A stretch of 64,000 nt of DNA, taken from positions 3,520,108-3,584,107 of the forward strand of contig CM064552.1 of assembly GCA_032716605.1 (NCBI GenBank), given 5' to 3'. A program made the translations under genes and the position numbers. Under the pieces are notes generated by a model that did not search any database, was not told the DNA's origin, and worked only from the letters and a program-made list of their open reading frames with translations. Shown here piece by piece: positions 53,293 to 63,790 of the stretch (its first letter is position 1; every line of letters starts with the position of its first letter). The DNA is from Paralithodes platypus. Taxonomy: Eukaryota > Arthropoda > Malacostraca > Decapoda > Lithodidae.

Positions 53293-53765
53293 GAATCGGT
53301 AATATCTAGCTGTTTTAACGTATTGGATTTGTATTTTGAATACGTAAAATGTAACTAAAACTATTCACTTATTACTTATTGATATGAGCCAACTTTTATT
53401 CTAGCTGTTTTTACGTATTGGATTTGTATCTTGAATACGTAAAATGTAACTAAAACTAGTTACTTATTACTTATTCTAGCTGATTTTACGTATTGGATTT
53501 GTATTTTGAATACGTAAAATGTGATTACAACTATAGTTACTTATTACTTATGCTTTCTGTTTTTACGTATTGGATTTGTATCTTAAACTAGGTCAGAAAA
53601 TTATGTTTGTTCATCACTCTGCGAACAAATTTCCGATTTTTAGTTTTTACGTATTGGAGTTGTAGGCCCTATCCTGAACCGGTAAAATCTTGCTGTATTT
53701 ATGTATTGGATCTGTATCATGAATACGTAAAATGTAACTAAAATTATTTACTTATTAGTTATTGA
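53293..53765 (+). repeat. Tandem array of palindromic TTTTACGTATT...AATACGTAAAA units
   Basis: Five to six units contain TTTTACGTATTGGATTTGTA, then TTGAATACGTAAAATG and TTACTTATTACTTATT. Within each, TTTTACGTATT and AATACGTAAAA form a short inverted pair. It continues the array interrupted at 48271. Confidence 0.75.
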
Positions 53766-53855
53766 TATGAAGTGCCAACAAGGAACCAGTAAAAGGTAAA
53801 TAAGTAACTAACTTCAGTGCGCTGGGACGATTAATGTTTTGGTCGATTTTATTCA

Positions 53856-54217
53856 TTTTTGTTTTGTTTTCTAGTTTCATCCCTAGACCTCCATCAAACT
53901 TGAAAATCCCCCCCCCCCCAAAAAAAAAAAAGGTAAATTTGTACATTTCCTCGATACAAAAATGTTCTGACCGAAGGCCGGTTCTTTTAAATTACAGGCT
54001 CACTATTGCTCGCCAGTAAAAAATGTACACCTAAATGACAAGACATTTCTTAAAATCGCCAAACTAATGGGCCGAACGTCATAAAATCTGAAGGTTGTTA
54101 AATTCATTAATCGATTTTAGGAGTAGAGTTGGTTGGTGGAGAGAACAAAATAAAACTAATGGGGCTAAACATGAGAGAGAATTATGGTGTCCAGAAAAAT
54201 GTCCCGTCTCCCCTTAA
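53856..54217 (-). mobile_element. MITE family C, reverse copy
   Basis: Minus-strand order as in the 44053 copy. The right edge is CTCCCCTTAA. It includes CCGAAGGCCGG and CTCACTATTGCTCGCCAG. The left edge is blurred by C10 and A11 runs at 53910-53931. Confidence 0.7.
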
Positions 54218-54283
54218 AACCCCTCATCTAATAGGCGTAAAAAAGAATAAAGAATACTCGTACCATCCCAACAGTCACATACT

Positions 54284-54530
54284 ATCTATCTATCTATCTA
54301 TTGCCGGACGCCTTACTCCCCTTACGAGGGTGGCCATACACAGAATGCCCCCAAGCGGACCTATTCCCTGTGAGAGGGACAACCCGAGCCAGTTTGAAGG
54401 ACTTACAGGATTGACCACTCAATTTAGGATCCGTCCGACTCCGAGGCCCTCTATGTATCTTGTTAGCACTCTTTTTCTACAGTGGTGTTCGGCTAATCCA
54501 TCCACTAACCTGCCTTAACCCTAGGTAAGC
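54284..54530 (-). mobile_element. LINE 3' end with (ATAG)n tail, minus strand
   Basis: A (TATC)n run (54284-54302) is followed by TTGCCGGACGCC, TTACGAGGGTGGCCAT and an unrelated upstream part. It mirrors the 29.3-kb LINE end (GGCCACCCCTTCGGG, then GGCAATAGATAG), so it is the 3' tail of a related element. Confidence 0.6.
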
Positions 54531-54780
54531 AGTACGGATTTGTATCAGGTTTACTCCCCTAGACAGGTTGCTGACGAGTCCCATCCACCCGGATACGCAA
54601 AGGGAAATTCCATCTAATAAAATATGTAGGCCTACAAATGTTATGCCAGTATCATAATATTATAGGCCTAAATACGGATAATATTACCGATAGTACAGGA
54701 CATTCACTGATTTTATATGTCGTCATAATGCAGTATAGAGTTATAGATCATCAAGGTTAACCATCTAGGGTTCATGCAAG

Positions 54781-55133
54781 TTAAAGGGGGGGTTCCTGAC
54801 ACCCTACTCCCTTATGTTTAGTAGCCCCATTAGTTTTTGTACATTTTAAGACATGCATCCCGTTTCTTTGTCAATTTAAGACCTTTCGTGCCATTTAGGT
54901 GTCAATGTATTCCTGGCGAGCGATAGCGTGCCTGTAATTTAGTATAAACCGACCTTCGGCCGCGACATTTTCTACCGAAAAATGTACAAATTAATCAGGA
55001 AGGGGGGGGGGGGGGTTCTCTTGGGGATAATTGTTCAGCTTGATAGAGGTCTAGGGAGCAAACTAAAAGCAAATATATATGAACAAATAAATAAATAAAT
55101 AAATAATATAAAATACCCCCCCCCGCCCCTTAA
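54781..55133 (+). mobile_element. MITE family C, forward copy
   Basis: TTAAAGGGGGGGTTCC at the left, CCGCCCCTTAA at the right. The internal order matches 44053 (CTTATGTTTAG, AAGACCTTTCGTGCCATTTA, GACCTTCGGCCGCG). It contains a G15 run at 55003. Confidence 0.75.
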
Positions 55134-55439
55134 ATTTAGCTACTTTCCCGCTAGATAGAGGTATTTACTTTTATCTAGAAGCCAATTTGTACATCTAGCA
55201 ACAATAATTCCAGCGATATCCTGTAGATTTGAGTAATTTTAGAGCTACATTGTGAAGATTGACATTATTCTAGCCATTTTAGAGCGAGATTGTGACATTA
55301 TTCTAGCGATTTTCTGCATATATTAACTATCTAGCGGACTTGATTTGGTAACCCTGTCTGCTATCTTGAGTTTCACTTCCTGTACTTGATAATGTCTCGT
55401 ACAAACCCTGATGCGATGGGTCTGCCTAACCTTCATACT

Positions 55440-55515
55440 GTCCACACATAAAAAGCCACTCCAACAGCTTCCAACAATCTTTCTTCCCTCAACACTCTTT
55501 GACAAGTAGCGCGAT
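55440..55515 (+). repeat. Fragment of the 59.2-kb SINE body
   Basis: AAAAGCCACTCCAACAGCTTCC followed by CAACACTCTTTGACAAGTAG, as at 59365 and 60285. Confidence 0.55.
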
Positions 55516-55562
55516 AGAGGTTCGAATACAGTATAGTTTATGGGATGGAGGCTCACACGTTT

Positions 55563-55565
<3 letters not shown>

Positions 55566-55660
<95 letters not shown>
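55566..55660. repeat. (TA)n microsatellite
   Basis: About 90 bp of uninterrupted TA. Translated Tyr-Ile runs are artefacts. Confidence 0.95.
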
Positions 55661-55661
<1 letters not shown>

Positions 55662-56177
55662 AACAACTAATCACTACCCCTTAATCTTCTCTATCAGATA
55701 AAACTTGCTTATTCATTCTGACTTTCTCAATCAAATCCTAATCTTTTTTCGTTAACCCAACACCATGTTAATGGAAAGCACTCATCCGTGGATCCCAGAC
55801 ATATTCCCTCTAATACTTCTACTACTACTATTACTAGTAGTATATATATATTGTGAGGTGCAGGAGAGCAGAAGGCTGAAAGGAAGGAGAAGAAAATGGA
55901 GAAGAGAGTAGAACACTACAATCTTATCGCCCAACCCGAGGGTCAGTCGATTTATACCGTCTGGCGGTAATGAGCGTAACGATAGCAACACTAGTGCGGG
56001 GGGCCGACACAGTGGTGCTCTGTCCTAACCATAATATTGCCGCCTCATGTGACTACACCGTGTGACTCCATCCACACTTGATATCGCCGTCTGACTCAAT
56101 CTCCCCTCAACATCTCCAAGTGAAAGTATCCCTTGCACAAAATTATCCTGGGTGAGAGGGCTAGTTGGAACTGGGAA

Positions 56178-56204
56178 CAATATATATATATATATATATA
56201 TATG

Positions 56205-56284
<80 letters not shown>

Positions 56285-56320
56285 TTATATGGTGAATGTG
56301 TGTGTGTGTGTGTGTGCGCA
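56178..56320. repeat. (TA)n then (TG)n microsatellite
   Basis: TA runs with single interruptions to about 56290, then GTGTGTGTGTGTGTGTG. Inverse-complementary to 55566-55660, so the two could pair. Confidence 0.95.
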
Positions 56321-56494
56321 AGTCTATTCGTGTGTGGGTATATATTTGTGTGGGTGTATGCATCTGCCTTTCTAGTGTATAATCTACATATATAGTGTAT
56401 AATCTACATATATAGTGTATAATCTACATATATAGCCTATAGATGTTTTTCTTGTGTTTCTCTTGCTTTATTTGTCTATTCCCATGTTGTGTGC

Positions 56495-56983
56495 TTAACC
56501 CCTTACGAGCGGCCTCGGTGGTCTATTTGACCGTACCGCCCAGCGTTTTTTTTTTTACCCTAAATAGGGTTGTTTACATGATAATTTTCATGCCTAAATA
56601 AGACCCATAGCGTAAAACAAGTATCTATCCCTGAAAGGGCGTAAACAGCGCTTTCCAATGACACCCGAACCATCCTTGTACGACCACTGGTTCTCTTGCA
56701 ACGATCCTGCAACACGAGTGCAAAAACCCTATAATTAGGTAATTTCCGTACATAATTCCCTGTGTAGCGAGCGTGAGAGGGGAGGGAAGGGTGGGATTCA
56801 GTTAAGTAGGTCCACCGCGGTGGTGGGGAGCGGTCATAGCGTTGCTACGCTCGTCCCACCGCTCAGCTCTCTCTCTCAGCAACATTAGGTGCTGAAAATG
56901 GCGGTCGACATAAGTTGTGCACCGCCACATAGTCCATATTTATTTCACTCAACATAAGTTGCGCGCCGCCAGTTAAGGGTTAA
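56495..56983. mobile_element. MITE family D, copy 2
   Basis: TTAACCCCTTACGAGCGGCC at the left, CGCCGCCAGTTAAGGGTTAA at the right. Close match to 39195-39681. It shares its right TTAA with the next element. Confidence 0.85.
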
Positions 56984-57335
56984 GGGGGGATGGGCGTAAT
57001 TATTTGCTCATTTATGTATCTTTTTACTATTGTTTTAGTTTCCTCCGTAGACCTTTCTCAAACTTAGAAAACACAACCTAGACACCCCCCTCAAGATAAA
57101 TTTGTAAATTTTTCAGTAGAAAACTGTGTTCTCTTATAATTACAGGCTTGCTATCGCTCGCCAGGAAACAATATCGACGCCTAAATGACACGATAGGTCT
57201 TACAATTGACAACGAAATGGAGCTAAAGGTGTTAAAATCGTCAAACTAATGGGCCGAACGTCTTGAAATGTCAAAACGAATGGGGCTAAACACGAGGAAG
57301 AAGAGGGACCAGAAAAACGACCCATCTCCCCTTAA
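56980..57335 (-). mobile_element. MITE family C, reverse copy abutting family D
   Basis: TTAAGGGGGGATGGGCG at the left and CCCATCTCCCCTTAA at the right are inverse. TTAA is intact on both sides. Inside are CTTGCTATCGCTCGCCAGG and ATGGGGCTAAACACGAGG. Confidence 0.8.
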
Positions 57336-57599
57336 GTATGTGAGTGTGAGTGTCCTTTTATGTATTTGTGTGTGCGGATATATGGAAGTCCGAGGGCTGA
57401 TCGAGATAGTCTTTATTCTTTTAATTCCCACAGATCCTTCCTAAGCTTCATAATCTTCAGAGGCTTAAGTGGCAACAGGTCAGATTACATTATAGTACAC
57501 GATCATTTAGACATTGTTAGACTCGGAGTGTGAGTAGGCTATTGCTAATCACACACACACACGCCAGCACGCACGTAGGCTACACTCATGTCACACACA

Positions 57600-57665
57600 C
57601 ACACATATGAACGTAAGAAAATGGGAGTCTGCAGAAAGGCAGATCCCTCTCACACCCAACCCAGC
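57600..57665 (-). mobile_element. CR1-like 3' end relic
   Basis: ATGAACGTAAGAAAATGGGA, then GTCTGCAGAAAGGCAGATCC matches the 3' UTR and tail of the 34.4-kb CR1-like LINE. Confidence 0.65.
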
Positions 57666-57746
57666 AAGCACGTACGCAAGCACACACAGCGACCGAACTC
57701 AACCCATAGATCTCAACCAGTGCAAATTTGGCAGGCCTTGGTCGGG

Positions 57747-57940
57747 TTAAGGGGGTAGTGGCTGTTTTTTTAGTCTATTAATTCGACACCTAAATGGCAC
57801 GAAAGGTCTAAATATTGACAAAGAAATGGGGCGAAAGGTCTCAAAATCGCCAAAATAACGGACAGAAAGTCTTAAAATGTCAAAACTACTGTAATATGCT
57901 AAACATGAGGGTCCCGAAAAAGCAACTACCTCCCCCTTAC
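57747..57940 (-). mobile_element. MITE family C, short reverse copy
   Basis: TTAAGGGGGTAGTGG at the left, CTACCTCCCCCTTAC at the right. The middle third of the family is deleted. Confidence 0.7.
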
Positions 57941-58134
57941 GGATCATGACGCGTTCTGGTTATCATAAGACGATTGTATACAGTTTAGGAAGGATCTGTG
58001 GGAATTGGAAGGGTAAAGATGATCTCAATTTACCCTCTGACTTCCATTATCCCTTCCTACTCTGAATAACACCTTCTAATAATAGCCAGAAAATAGAAGA
58101 AAATAAACGCGTAATCGGTTCTGGAAAAGGGTTA
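57937..58134. mobile_element. Foldback family A, abutting family C
   Basis: Starts at the shared TTAC, then GACGCGTTCTGGTTATCATA, AGTTTAGGAAGGATCTGTGG, the inverse core and a TTCTGGAAAAGGGTTAG end. Confidence 0.65.
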
Positions 58135-58299
58135 GATCAACTTAGATTGGAGGGATATTAGGGCGGGAAGAATAATGTAAGAATAAATAAAGATAAATTC
58201 CACCAAGTGCCCTTATCATATTGGTTGCTAGCCTCTCTTACACCATGATACGCCACACAGTGTTGCCAATATAGCTTTATTTATCTATAGTATACTTAG

Positions 58300-58600
58300 G
58301 GTATCATTAGAAGATTGTATACAGTTTAGGAAGGTTCTGTGGGAATTGGAAGGGTACAGATTATCTCTATTAACCTTTTGACTTCCATTAACCCTTTCCC
58401 GATTTTATAGTTTAGGAAGGTTCTGTGGGAATTGGAAGGGTACAGAATCTCTATTAACCTTTTGACTTCCATTAACCCTTTCCCGAGTTTATAGTTTAGG
58501 AAGGTTCTGTGGGAATTGGAAGGGTACAGAATCTCTATTAACCTTTTGACTTCCATTAACCCTTTCCAATCTAAATAAAATCGTGAAATACCGCCAGAAG
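58300..58600 (+). repeat. Foldback family A with internal triplication
   Basis: AGTTTAGGAAGGTTCTGTGG, GAATTGGAAGGGTACAGA, CTATTAACCTTTTGACTTCC and ATTAACCCTTTCC repeat three times at about 84-bp spacing (58324, 58408, 58493). Confidence 0.8.
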
Positions 58601-59208
58601 AAGAATGTAAGCAATAAGAAGAAAGACAAATTCAACCAAGTGCCTATATAATTTCGTTCGCTAGCCTCTTTATTACACCATGATACGCCTAATCTAGAGA
58701 TGGTCCTAGTGTTCCCAATTTAGTTACTTTCTTGCTAGATCTAGAGGCCAATTTTTACACCTAGCGACATGAATTATACCGATATTATAGAGATCTAAGC
58801 CATTTCAGAGAGATATGATGATAGAGATTGTGCCGTTATTCTAGTTATTTTCGGCATTTATATATTATCTAGCGGACTATTTGGTAACCCTGGCTGGTCC
58901 TACAGCTTCTCGCCGAACTGGCAACTCTGTTAATGCCAGGCACTGATGCCAGGGCACACGGTTTCAGTGTTGCCAATTTAGCTGCTTTGTCCCTAGATCT
59001 AGAGGTATTTGCTTTGGTCAATCTGTACTTTTTTTTACATCTAGCGATATGAATTCTAGTAATATTTTGGAGATTTGAGCTATTTTGAGCGATATTCTAG
59101 CGATTGTAAGCACTCATTTACTATCTATCGGCCTAGCCTGCTAGCGAGCTTTGAGAACGGATCTAGCGGTATCTTATGTTTTGATTTGGGAACCCTGCTG
59201 CCTACAGT
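58601..59208. other. Non-coding interval with degenerate repeats
   Basis: CTAGATCTAGAGG, GCGATATGAATTCTAG and TTGGTAACCCTGGC-like words recur at 55.1, 58.7 and 59.0 kb. No gene. Confidence 0.4.
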
Positions 59209-59517
59209 CGAGCCGTGGCGGTCGAGTGGCGCTTACGTGTGAATCTGCAAGACACGGGATCGAATCCCTACCACGGCGGACATTTAGTGGGTGTGGTAGG
59301 ACGTCCTAGCATGTTTCACATGCTCGCACCCAGTTAGGGGACATCCTGACGACGTATACAAACACATAACAAAGCCACTCCAACAGCTTCCTCTCTCTCC
59401 AACACCCCTTCTCCCCTCTCTACACTCTTCAGAAAAATAAAAAGTAGAATGTAGATACGAGGTGCCGTTGTAAAGGCTTATCCCTCAATACGTTCATCTG
59501 ATATGATCTGTGCCTCA
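59209..59517 (+). repeat. tRNA-derived SINE with near-complete tRNA head
   Basis: GCCGTGG and CCACGGC (7 bp) form a perfect acceptor stem around an A-box-like TGGCGGTCGAGTGG and a B-box-like GGGATCGAATCCC. The T-loop T54 is A and the anticodon arm pairs poorly, so it is a SINE head, not a tRNA gene. The body (GTGGGTGTGGTAGG, AAAGCCACTCCAACAGCTTC, GTGCCGTTGTAAAGGCTTAT) is shared with 60276 and 63415. Confidence 0.7.
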
Positions 59518-59580
59518 GTAACACACACACACACACACACAAGAGACACGTCGACACTGCGCCATTTCCCGTTCAGCCTC

Positions 59581-59618
<38 letters not shown>

Positions 59619-59665
59619 GAGACACGTCGACACCGCCATTTCCCGTTCAGAACCAGTACCGTACG
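59518..59665 (+). repeat. (CA)n microsatellite duplicated with flank
   Basis: TCAGTAA(CA)n AGAGACACGTCGACACY GCCATTTCCCGTTCAG occurs twice in tandem, with different CA lengths. Confidence 0.85.
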
Positions 59666-59779
59666 CCAGCCCAGCAGGGTGTCAACTGAGAGACCTACCC
59701 CTTTATTTTTAGTCATCCAAATTATTACAGTGCGAAATTAATGCCTTTATTGTTAACATAGTTCTTAACACTAATAACA

Positions 59780-59880
59780 CCCCAAATGAAATTAATGAAG
59801 GCATTTGATTATCTCAGGATTCGAACCTAGGATATCACATACAGAACTTAAACACTCTAACCATTACACCACCAAGACAG
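59780..59880 (-). repeat. tRNA-like SINE head, GGTGTAATGG subtype
   Basis: On the minus strand: TTGGTGGTGTAATGGTTAGA, then CTAGGTTCGAATCCTGAGAT. It keeps the AAATGAAATTAATGAAGG end that the LINE at 35734 interrupted elsewhere. Confidence 0.65.
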
Positions 59881-59962
59881 TAATATCATGTCCTAGGAAT
59901 TAAGTGATGTAATTGCCGAAACTATGTAAAATCATATTAATGGTGCTATATTCTTTCTCATA

Positions 59963-60174
59963 TTAACCCCTTGAAGCTCTGACGCGTTTTAGCAGTTATT
60001 TTGGCTATCATTAGACGATTGTATGCAGCTTAGGAAGGATCTGTGGGTATTAAAACGGTAAAGACTCGCTCAATTAACCCACTGACTTCCATATACCTTT
60101 CCTAATCTGAAAAAATAGTCTAATAATTACCAGAAAAGAGAAAAGAGATGCGTATTGGAGCTTGAAAGGGTTAA
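59963..60174. mobile_element. Foldback family A, intact TTAA ends
   Basis: TTAACCCCTTGAAGCTCTGA at the left, TTGGAGCTTGAAAGGGTTAA at the right. The centre pairs CAGCTTAGGAAGGATC with CTTTCCTAATCTGA. It is one of the best complete copies. Confidence 0.8.
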
Positions 60175-60275
60175 TTCCAATTTTAAAACAAAATTGCCCC
60201 GTTTCATACCCTGAGGCAGCGACAAAGTTTCTCAAGTGTTCGTTCGTCTAATTTATCGTCAATGCACCTATTAAC

Positions 60276-60425
60276 ACACATAACAAAGCCACTCCAACAG
60301 CTTCCTCTCTCTCCAACACCCCTTAACTCCACTCTCTATACACTCTTCAGAAAAAAGGAAAGTAGAAAGTAGCTACGAGGTGCCGTTGTAAAGGCTTATC
60401 CCTGACCTGACCTGACCTGACCTAC
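60276..60425 (+). repeat. SINE (59.2-kb family), 5'-truncated, with CCTGA tail
   Basis: AACAAAGCCACTCCAACAGC to GCCGTTGTAAAGGCTTATCC, then (CCTGA)n. The short-unit tail suggests retroposition. Confidence 0.7.
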
Positions 60426-60474
60426 AACTGGATTTTAGGTGGAAATTCTATCACGCACCAGAATAAAAGGTATG

Positions 60475-60550
60475 ATTCAGGGATCTGCCTTGCTTAGGCC
60501 AATCGGCTTTCTGCAGACTCCCATTTTCTTATGTTCTTATGTTCTTATTA
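60475..60550 (+). mobile_element. CR1-like 3' end with TTATGTTCT tail
   Basis: CTTAGGCCAATCGGCTTTCT, then GCAGACTCCCATTTTC and (TTATGTTC)n. Same 3' end as 34433-34560, here on the plus strand. Confidence 0.75.
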
Positions 60551-60789
60551 GGCTAGGAAAAGTAGGTAATTTTTAAGACTAGTTTTTTCGTTTTTGGTTA
60601 TTATTATGACTTTTGTCATGATTACTTAAAAGTTTTCTAGTGACACTTATTGAAAATCATTTTACCCAATCCGACGTCTTGTGGGTTATTATGATATTTT
60701 GTTTGTTATTAAGGAATATGCTTGCTTTTTACATTTTCAAGGATTGTATTTGAGTTTGTCCCTAAGGCTAACAAAACGCCTTCCCAGAA

Positions 60790-61052
60790 TACCTTGAAAA
60801 AAACAAAAAAAAAAACACCCTGACCCATTTCAAGCTAAATTTGTACATATTTCGATCGAAACATTTCCCGGCCGAAGGTCGAGTTCTAAGTAACAGGCTC
60901 GTTATCGCTCACCCAGAAAAAGAATCAACACCTGAATGGGGGTTAAGTGTCTTATCTCCAGACAAATGGGGTGATAAGTCTTAAAATCTCCAAACTAATG
61001 GAGCGAAACATGGGAATGCCAAAAAGACCCTCCTTGGGCCAAATAGGGTTAA
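60790..61052 (-). mobile_element. MITE family C, reverse copy
   Basis: CATTTCCCGGCCGAAGGTCG, CTCGTTATCGCTCACCCAG and CAAACTAATGGAGCGAAACA in family order, with the right TTAA at 61049-61052. Confidence 0.65.
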
Positions 61053-61083
61053 TGTCAAATTAACTATGAAAAGTTGACATACT

Positions 61084-61220
61084 TAATATAAACACCATAT
61101 GAGGAGGCACTTTATTGACAACGTTTCGCAGATAGCTTCTAAAGGCCACTCAGCGACCTGAAGATGCTATCTGCGAAACGTTGCCAATAAAGTGTTCCTC
61201 CTCATATGGTGTTTATATTA
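61084..61220. mobile_element. Compact hairpin MITE
   Basis: TAATATAAACACCATATGAG at the left, CTCATATGGTGTTTATATTA at the right. The arms (~57 bp) include AACGTTTCGCAGATAGC and GCTATCTGCGAAACGTT. Confidence 0.8.
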
Positions 61221-61870
61221 AAATAGGGTTTACATAACATTGATAGTGGGGGCTCAGAATGTAAACAGAGCTCACACTTGTTCCACACCTGCTCACTGCT
61301 ATCACGTACAGTTAATCAGTTATACACTACTCATATAATCATGGCTAATCAAAATGTACAGTCGGTGGCAAAAGTTCTGTCGCCTCTCCTGCCTCACCGT
61401 GACCCGCGATAATCATAGACTCGATAATGTTAAGTGTACAAAACGTGTATATATTTCTACCACCAGATGTCAGAGTGTGAGTTGTGAGTATAGTTAGTTA
61501 GTTCATTAAAATAGGACTTCAGAAGCTATCAACCCTTCTGGATTATTAAGCCAGTACACTGTAAGTCAAGCATAGGATCAGGACCGGATCCGCCCCTTTT
61601 CGAGAACTCCAGTCCCTTGGTTGTGAGGGTATAGGCATAGGTGATGGGGGAGAGAAGGGGTTAGAGCTGTTAGGTAGGGGAGGTGACAGAACATTCGATA
61701 GTAGTGTATAACCTATGTAATTAAGTAGTCCTCAAAAATACACGCGAGCTACTAAACGTTTTTATACACGTTTGGTTCGAGCCCGACTGAGAGTATAAAA
61801 AACCTATATAATCTTTCACCATGCTTAAGTCTACGGATGCAACACATACATAATAGCCCTGCAGCCAGGA
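61221..61870. other. Non-coding interval
   Basis: No supported gene. TAGGACTTCAGAAGCTAT and GGATTATTAAGCCAGTACAC near 61515 match the 41-kb repeats. Confidence 0.4.
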
Positions 61871-61877
61871 AGTTAAG

Positions 61878-62302
61878 GCGGTGTCACACGAGCTCTTTTT
61901 CCCTCGATTTTTACGGGCAATTGTAGTCTAGCATATTCAAAATTCAAGTTTTATTAGAAATCAGCTACTTAACATAATCTACCTTCAGTCTAGTTTCCGA
62001 TTCCTATGTGAAAAAGCCACAACATATTACGAGAAAAAAACTTGCTTATCGAAAATTGCTGGAAAAACCGTGTGACACCGGCTTAGATTACAGGTGTTAT
62101 ATGTATTAGGTGAACTGTTCCCATAAAAGGACTGTAAGATAGAACGACCCATATGTAAGGCTCGTATGTTAAAACACATAAACGGGTCGAATTCTCCAAG
62201 CGGGACGAACTCGTTTAGAGTCGAAAAAGCGTCAGGTCGAATTGTTTTCAGGTCAAATTCTCCGGTATTCCTACGAAACAAAAGTGCTCGTGTGACACCG
62301 GC
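61878..62302. mobile_element. CCGGTGTCACACG TIR element with three termini
   Basis: GCGGTGTCACACGAGC at 61879, an inverse ACCGTGTGACACCGGC at 62068, and a second inverse GCTCGTGTGACACCGGC ending at 62302. It may be one 206-bp element plus an extra end, or a composite sharing one left terminus. Confidence 0.6.
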
Positions 62303-62400
62303 AACTGCTGAGTTGCGAGACTTTTAGAAGCAACTGTATTACTTTACAATGACAATGATGATTCTGGGGCTATCTGATAAGGAGAGGCTATGCTCCATAA

Positions 62401-62712
62401 TTAAGGGGAGATGGGCCGGTTTTTTCTGGACCCCCTTTTTCCTCATGTTTAGACCTATTAGTTTTGAGAGCTTAAGACGTTCCCCTCATTAGTTTGGCGC
62501 CCCATTTCTGTCAAATGTAAGACCTTTCGTGCCATTCAGGTGTCGATTTTTTCCTGGCGAGCGATAGCGAGCCTGAAATTTAAGAGGAATCGGCCTTCGG
62601 CCGGGATATTTCTCTACCGCAAAATGTACACACTTATCTTGAAAGGGGTTCTAGGGGGTGTAATTTTAAGTTTGATGGAAGTCTAGGGAACAAACTAAAA
62701 ACCTCCCCTTAA
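62401..62712 (+). mobile_element. MITE family C, best complete copy
   Basis: TTAAGGGGAGATGGG at the left, ACCTCCCCTTAA at the right. All landmarks are in order (CCTCATGTTTAG, AAGACCTTTCGTGCCATTCA, GAGCGATAGCGAGCC, ATCGGCCTTCGGCCGGG, AAGTCTAGGGAACAAAC). It shares its right TTAA with the next element. Confidence 0.8.
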
Positions 62713-63149
62713 CCCTTCCAAGATTATGATGCATTATGATTGTTTATTCTGGTTATCATTAGACGATTTAGACAGCTTAGCAAGGATCTGTGGCAATTAT
62801 AGGGGTAAAGACTAGCTCAATCGACCACTTGCCAGTTTCGTTCTATAAGGAAGTTGGAGCTGTAGACATCGATATTCAGCTAATTAACAACTAAAATACG
62901 ATCAAAGTACATTTATAAATACACACAACCCAATTAATCCTAGTTTCTACCCATCAGAAATCCCCAGTAATATTGCATTATTCTTCTATATCGATGTTTA
63001 CAACTCTAACTTCCTTATAGCCTGAAACTCGCAAGTGGTCAATTAACCCTGACTTCCACATACCCTTCCCAATCTGAAGAAAATAGTCTAATAATAACCA
63101 GAAAAACAAAAACAAAACATATATATGAAATTATATCTTTTAGGGTTAA
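62709..63149. mobile_element. Foldback family A split by a nested element
   Basis: TTAACCCTTCCAAGATTATG at the left, TCTTTTAGGGTTAA at the right. The family core is interrupted at CTCAAT (62821) and resumes AATTAACCCTGACTTCC (63041). Confidence 0.75.
62822..63040. mobile_element. 219-bp nested TIR element, AAT target duplication
   Basis: CGACCACTTGCCAGTTTCG at the left is mirrored by GAAACTCGCAAGTGGTC at the right; the inverse arms run about 56 bp (TATAAGGAAGTTGGAGCTGT, TAGACATCGATAT). AAT flanks both sides (62819-62821, 63041-63043). Confidence 0.75.
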
Positions 63150-63414
63150 CTGCCAATCTGTGTAATCGTGGCCATTGATAAGGTGATGAGGGAAGATTAG
63201 ATAAGCCATTTCGTATGCGGTGATGGTCGGTAATAAGGTAAGTTTAGCCATTTCGTACGCGTTGGTGGTCGGTGATAAGGGAAGATAAGCCATTGTTAAT
63301 ATTATTGTTTTGACAATTTTATTACTTCCAAAGGCTTATATTGAACTGTAAATCCTAATTTTATGTTTACGTCTACAATACTACAAACTAAGAATATTGG
63401 ACTTCGCTTTCGTT

Positions 63415-63530
63415 CGACACCCCTCTCTACACTCTTCAGAAAATAGGAAAAGTAGAAAGTAGCTACGAGGCGCCGTTGTAAAAGCTTATCCCTCAATACC
63501 TTCACCTGACCTGACGACCTGCTCTACACA
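63415..63530 (+). repeat. SINE (59.2-kb family) 3' part
   Basis: CGACACCCCTCTCTACACTC, GTAGCTACGAGGCGCCGTTG and TAAAAGCTTATCCCTCAATA, then CCTGACCTGACG. Confidence 0.65.
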
Positions 63531-63689
63531 ATATAAAGGCATAAAGGCACTCTAGTCACACCTACTGATAGTACAGGCAGGCGCTCACTCTGTTGTTAGG
63601 GGTGGTACAGGTAAGTAAGCTAACGGGAGACTTATTACATTTCTAAAATATACAAAAAAGGTGCAGCTTAGAAATTTACCTATTGTTAA

Positions 63690-63790
63690 GAGGGTGACTT
63701 TCTGGACCCCTTCTCCCTCATGTTTAGCCTCATTATTTTTTTAGATTTTAATATTTTCGTACCATTAGCTGATAACTAAATAATAATATC
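63690..63790 (+). mobile_element. MITE family C, 5' fragment
   Basis: TTCTGGACCCCTTCTCCCTC, ATGTTTAGCCTCATTA, then divergence. The rest of the window to 64000 shows no gene. Confidence 0.6.

Noticed and set aside
55489..55684. Reading frames of alternating Tyr-Ile in the TA tracts (also 56025-56395)
   Set aside because: They are translations of (TA)n microsatellite and have no independent support.
59209..59285. Functional tRNA gene
   Set aside because: The acceptor stem is perfect, but the anticodon arm pairs poorly, T54 is changed and the head leads into a repeated SINE body.
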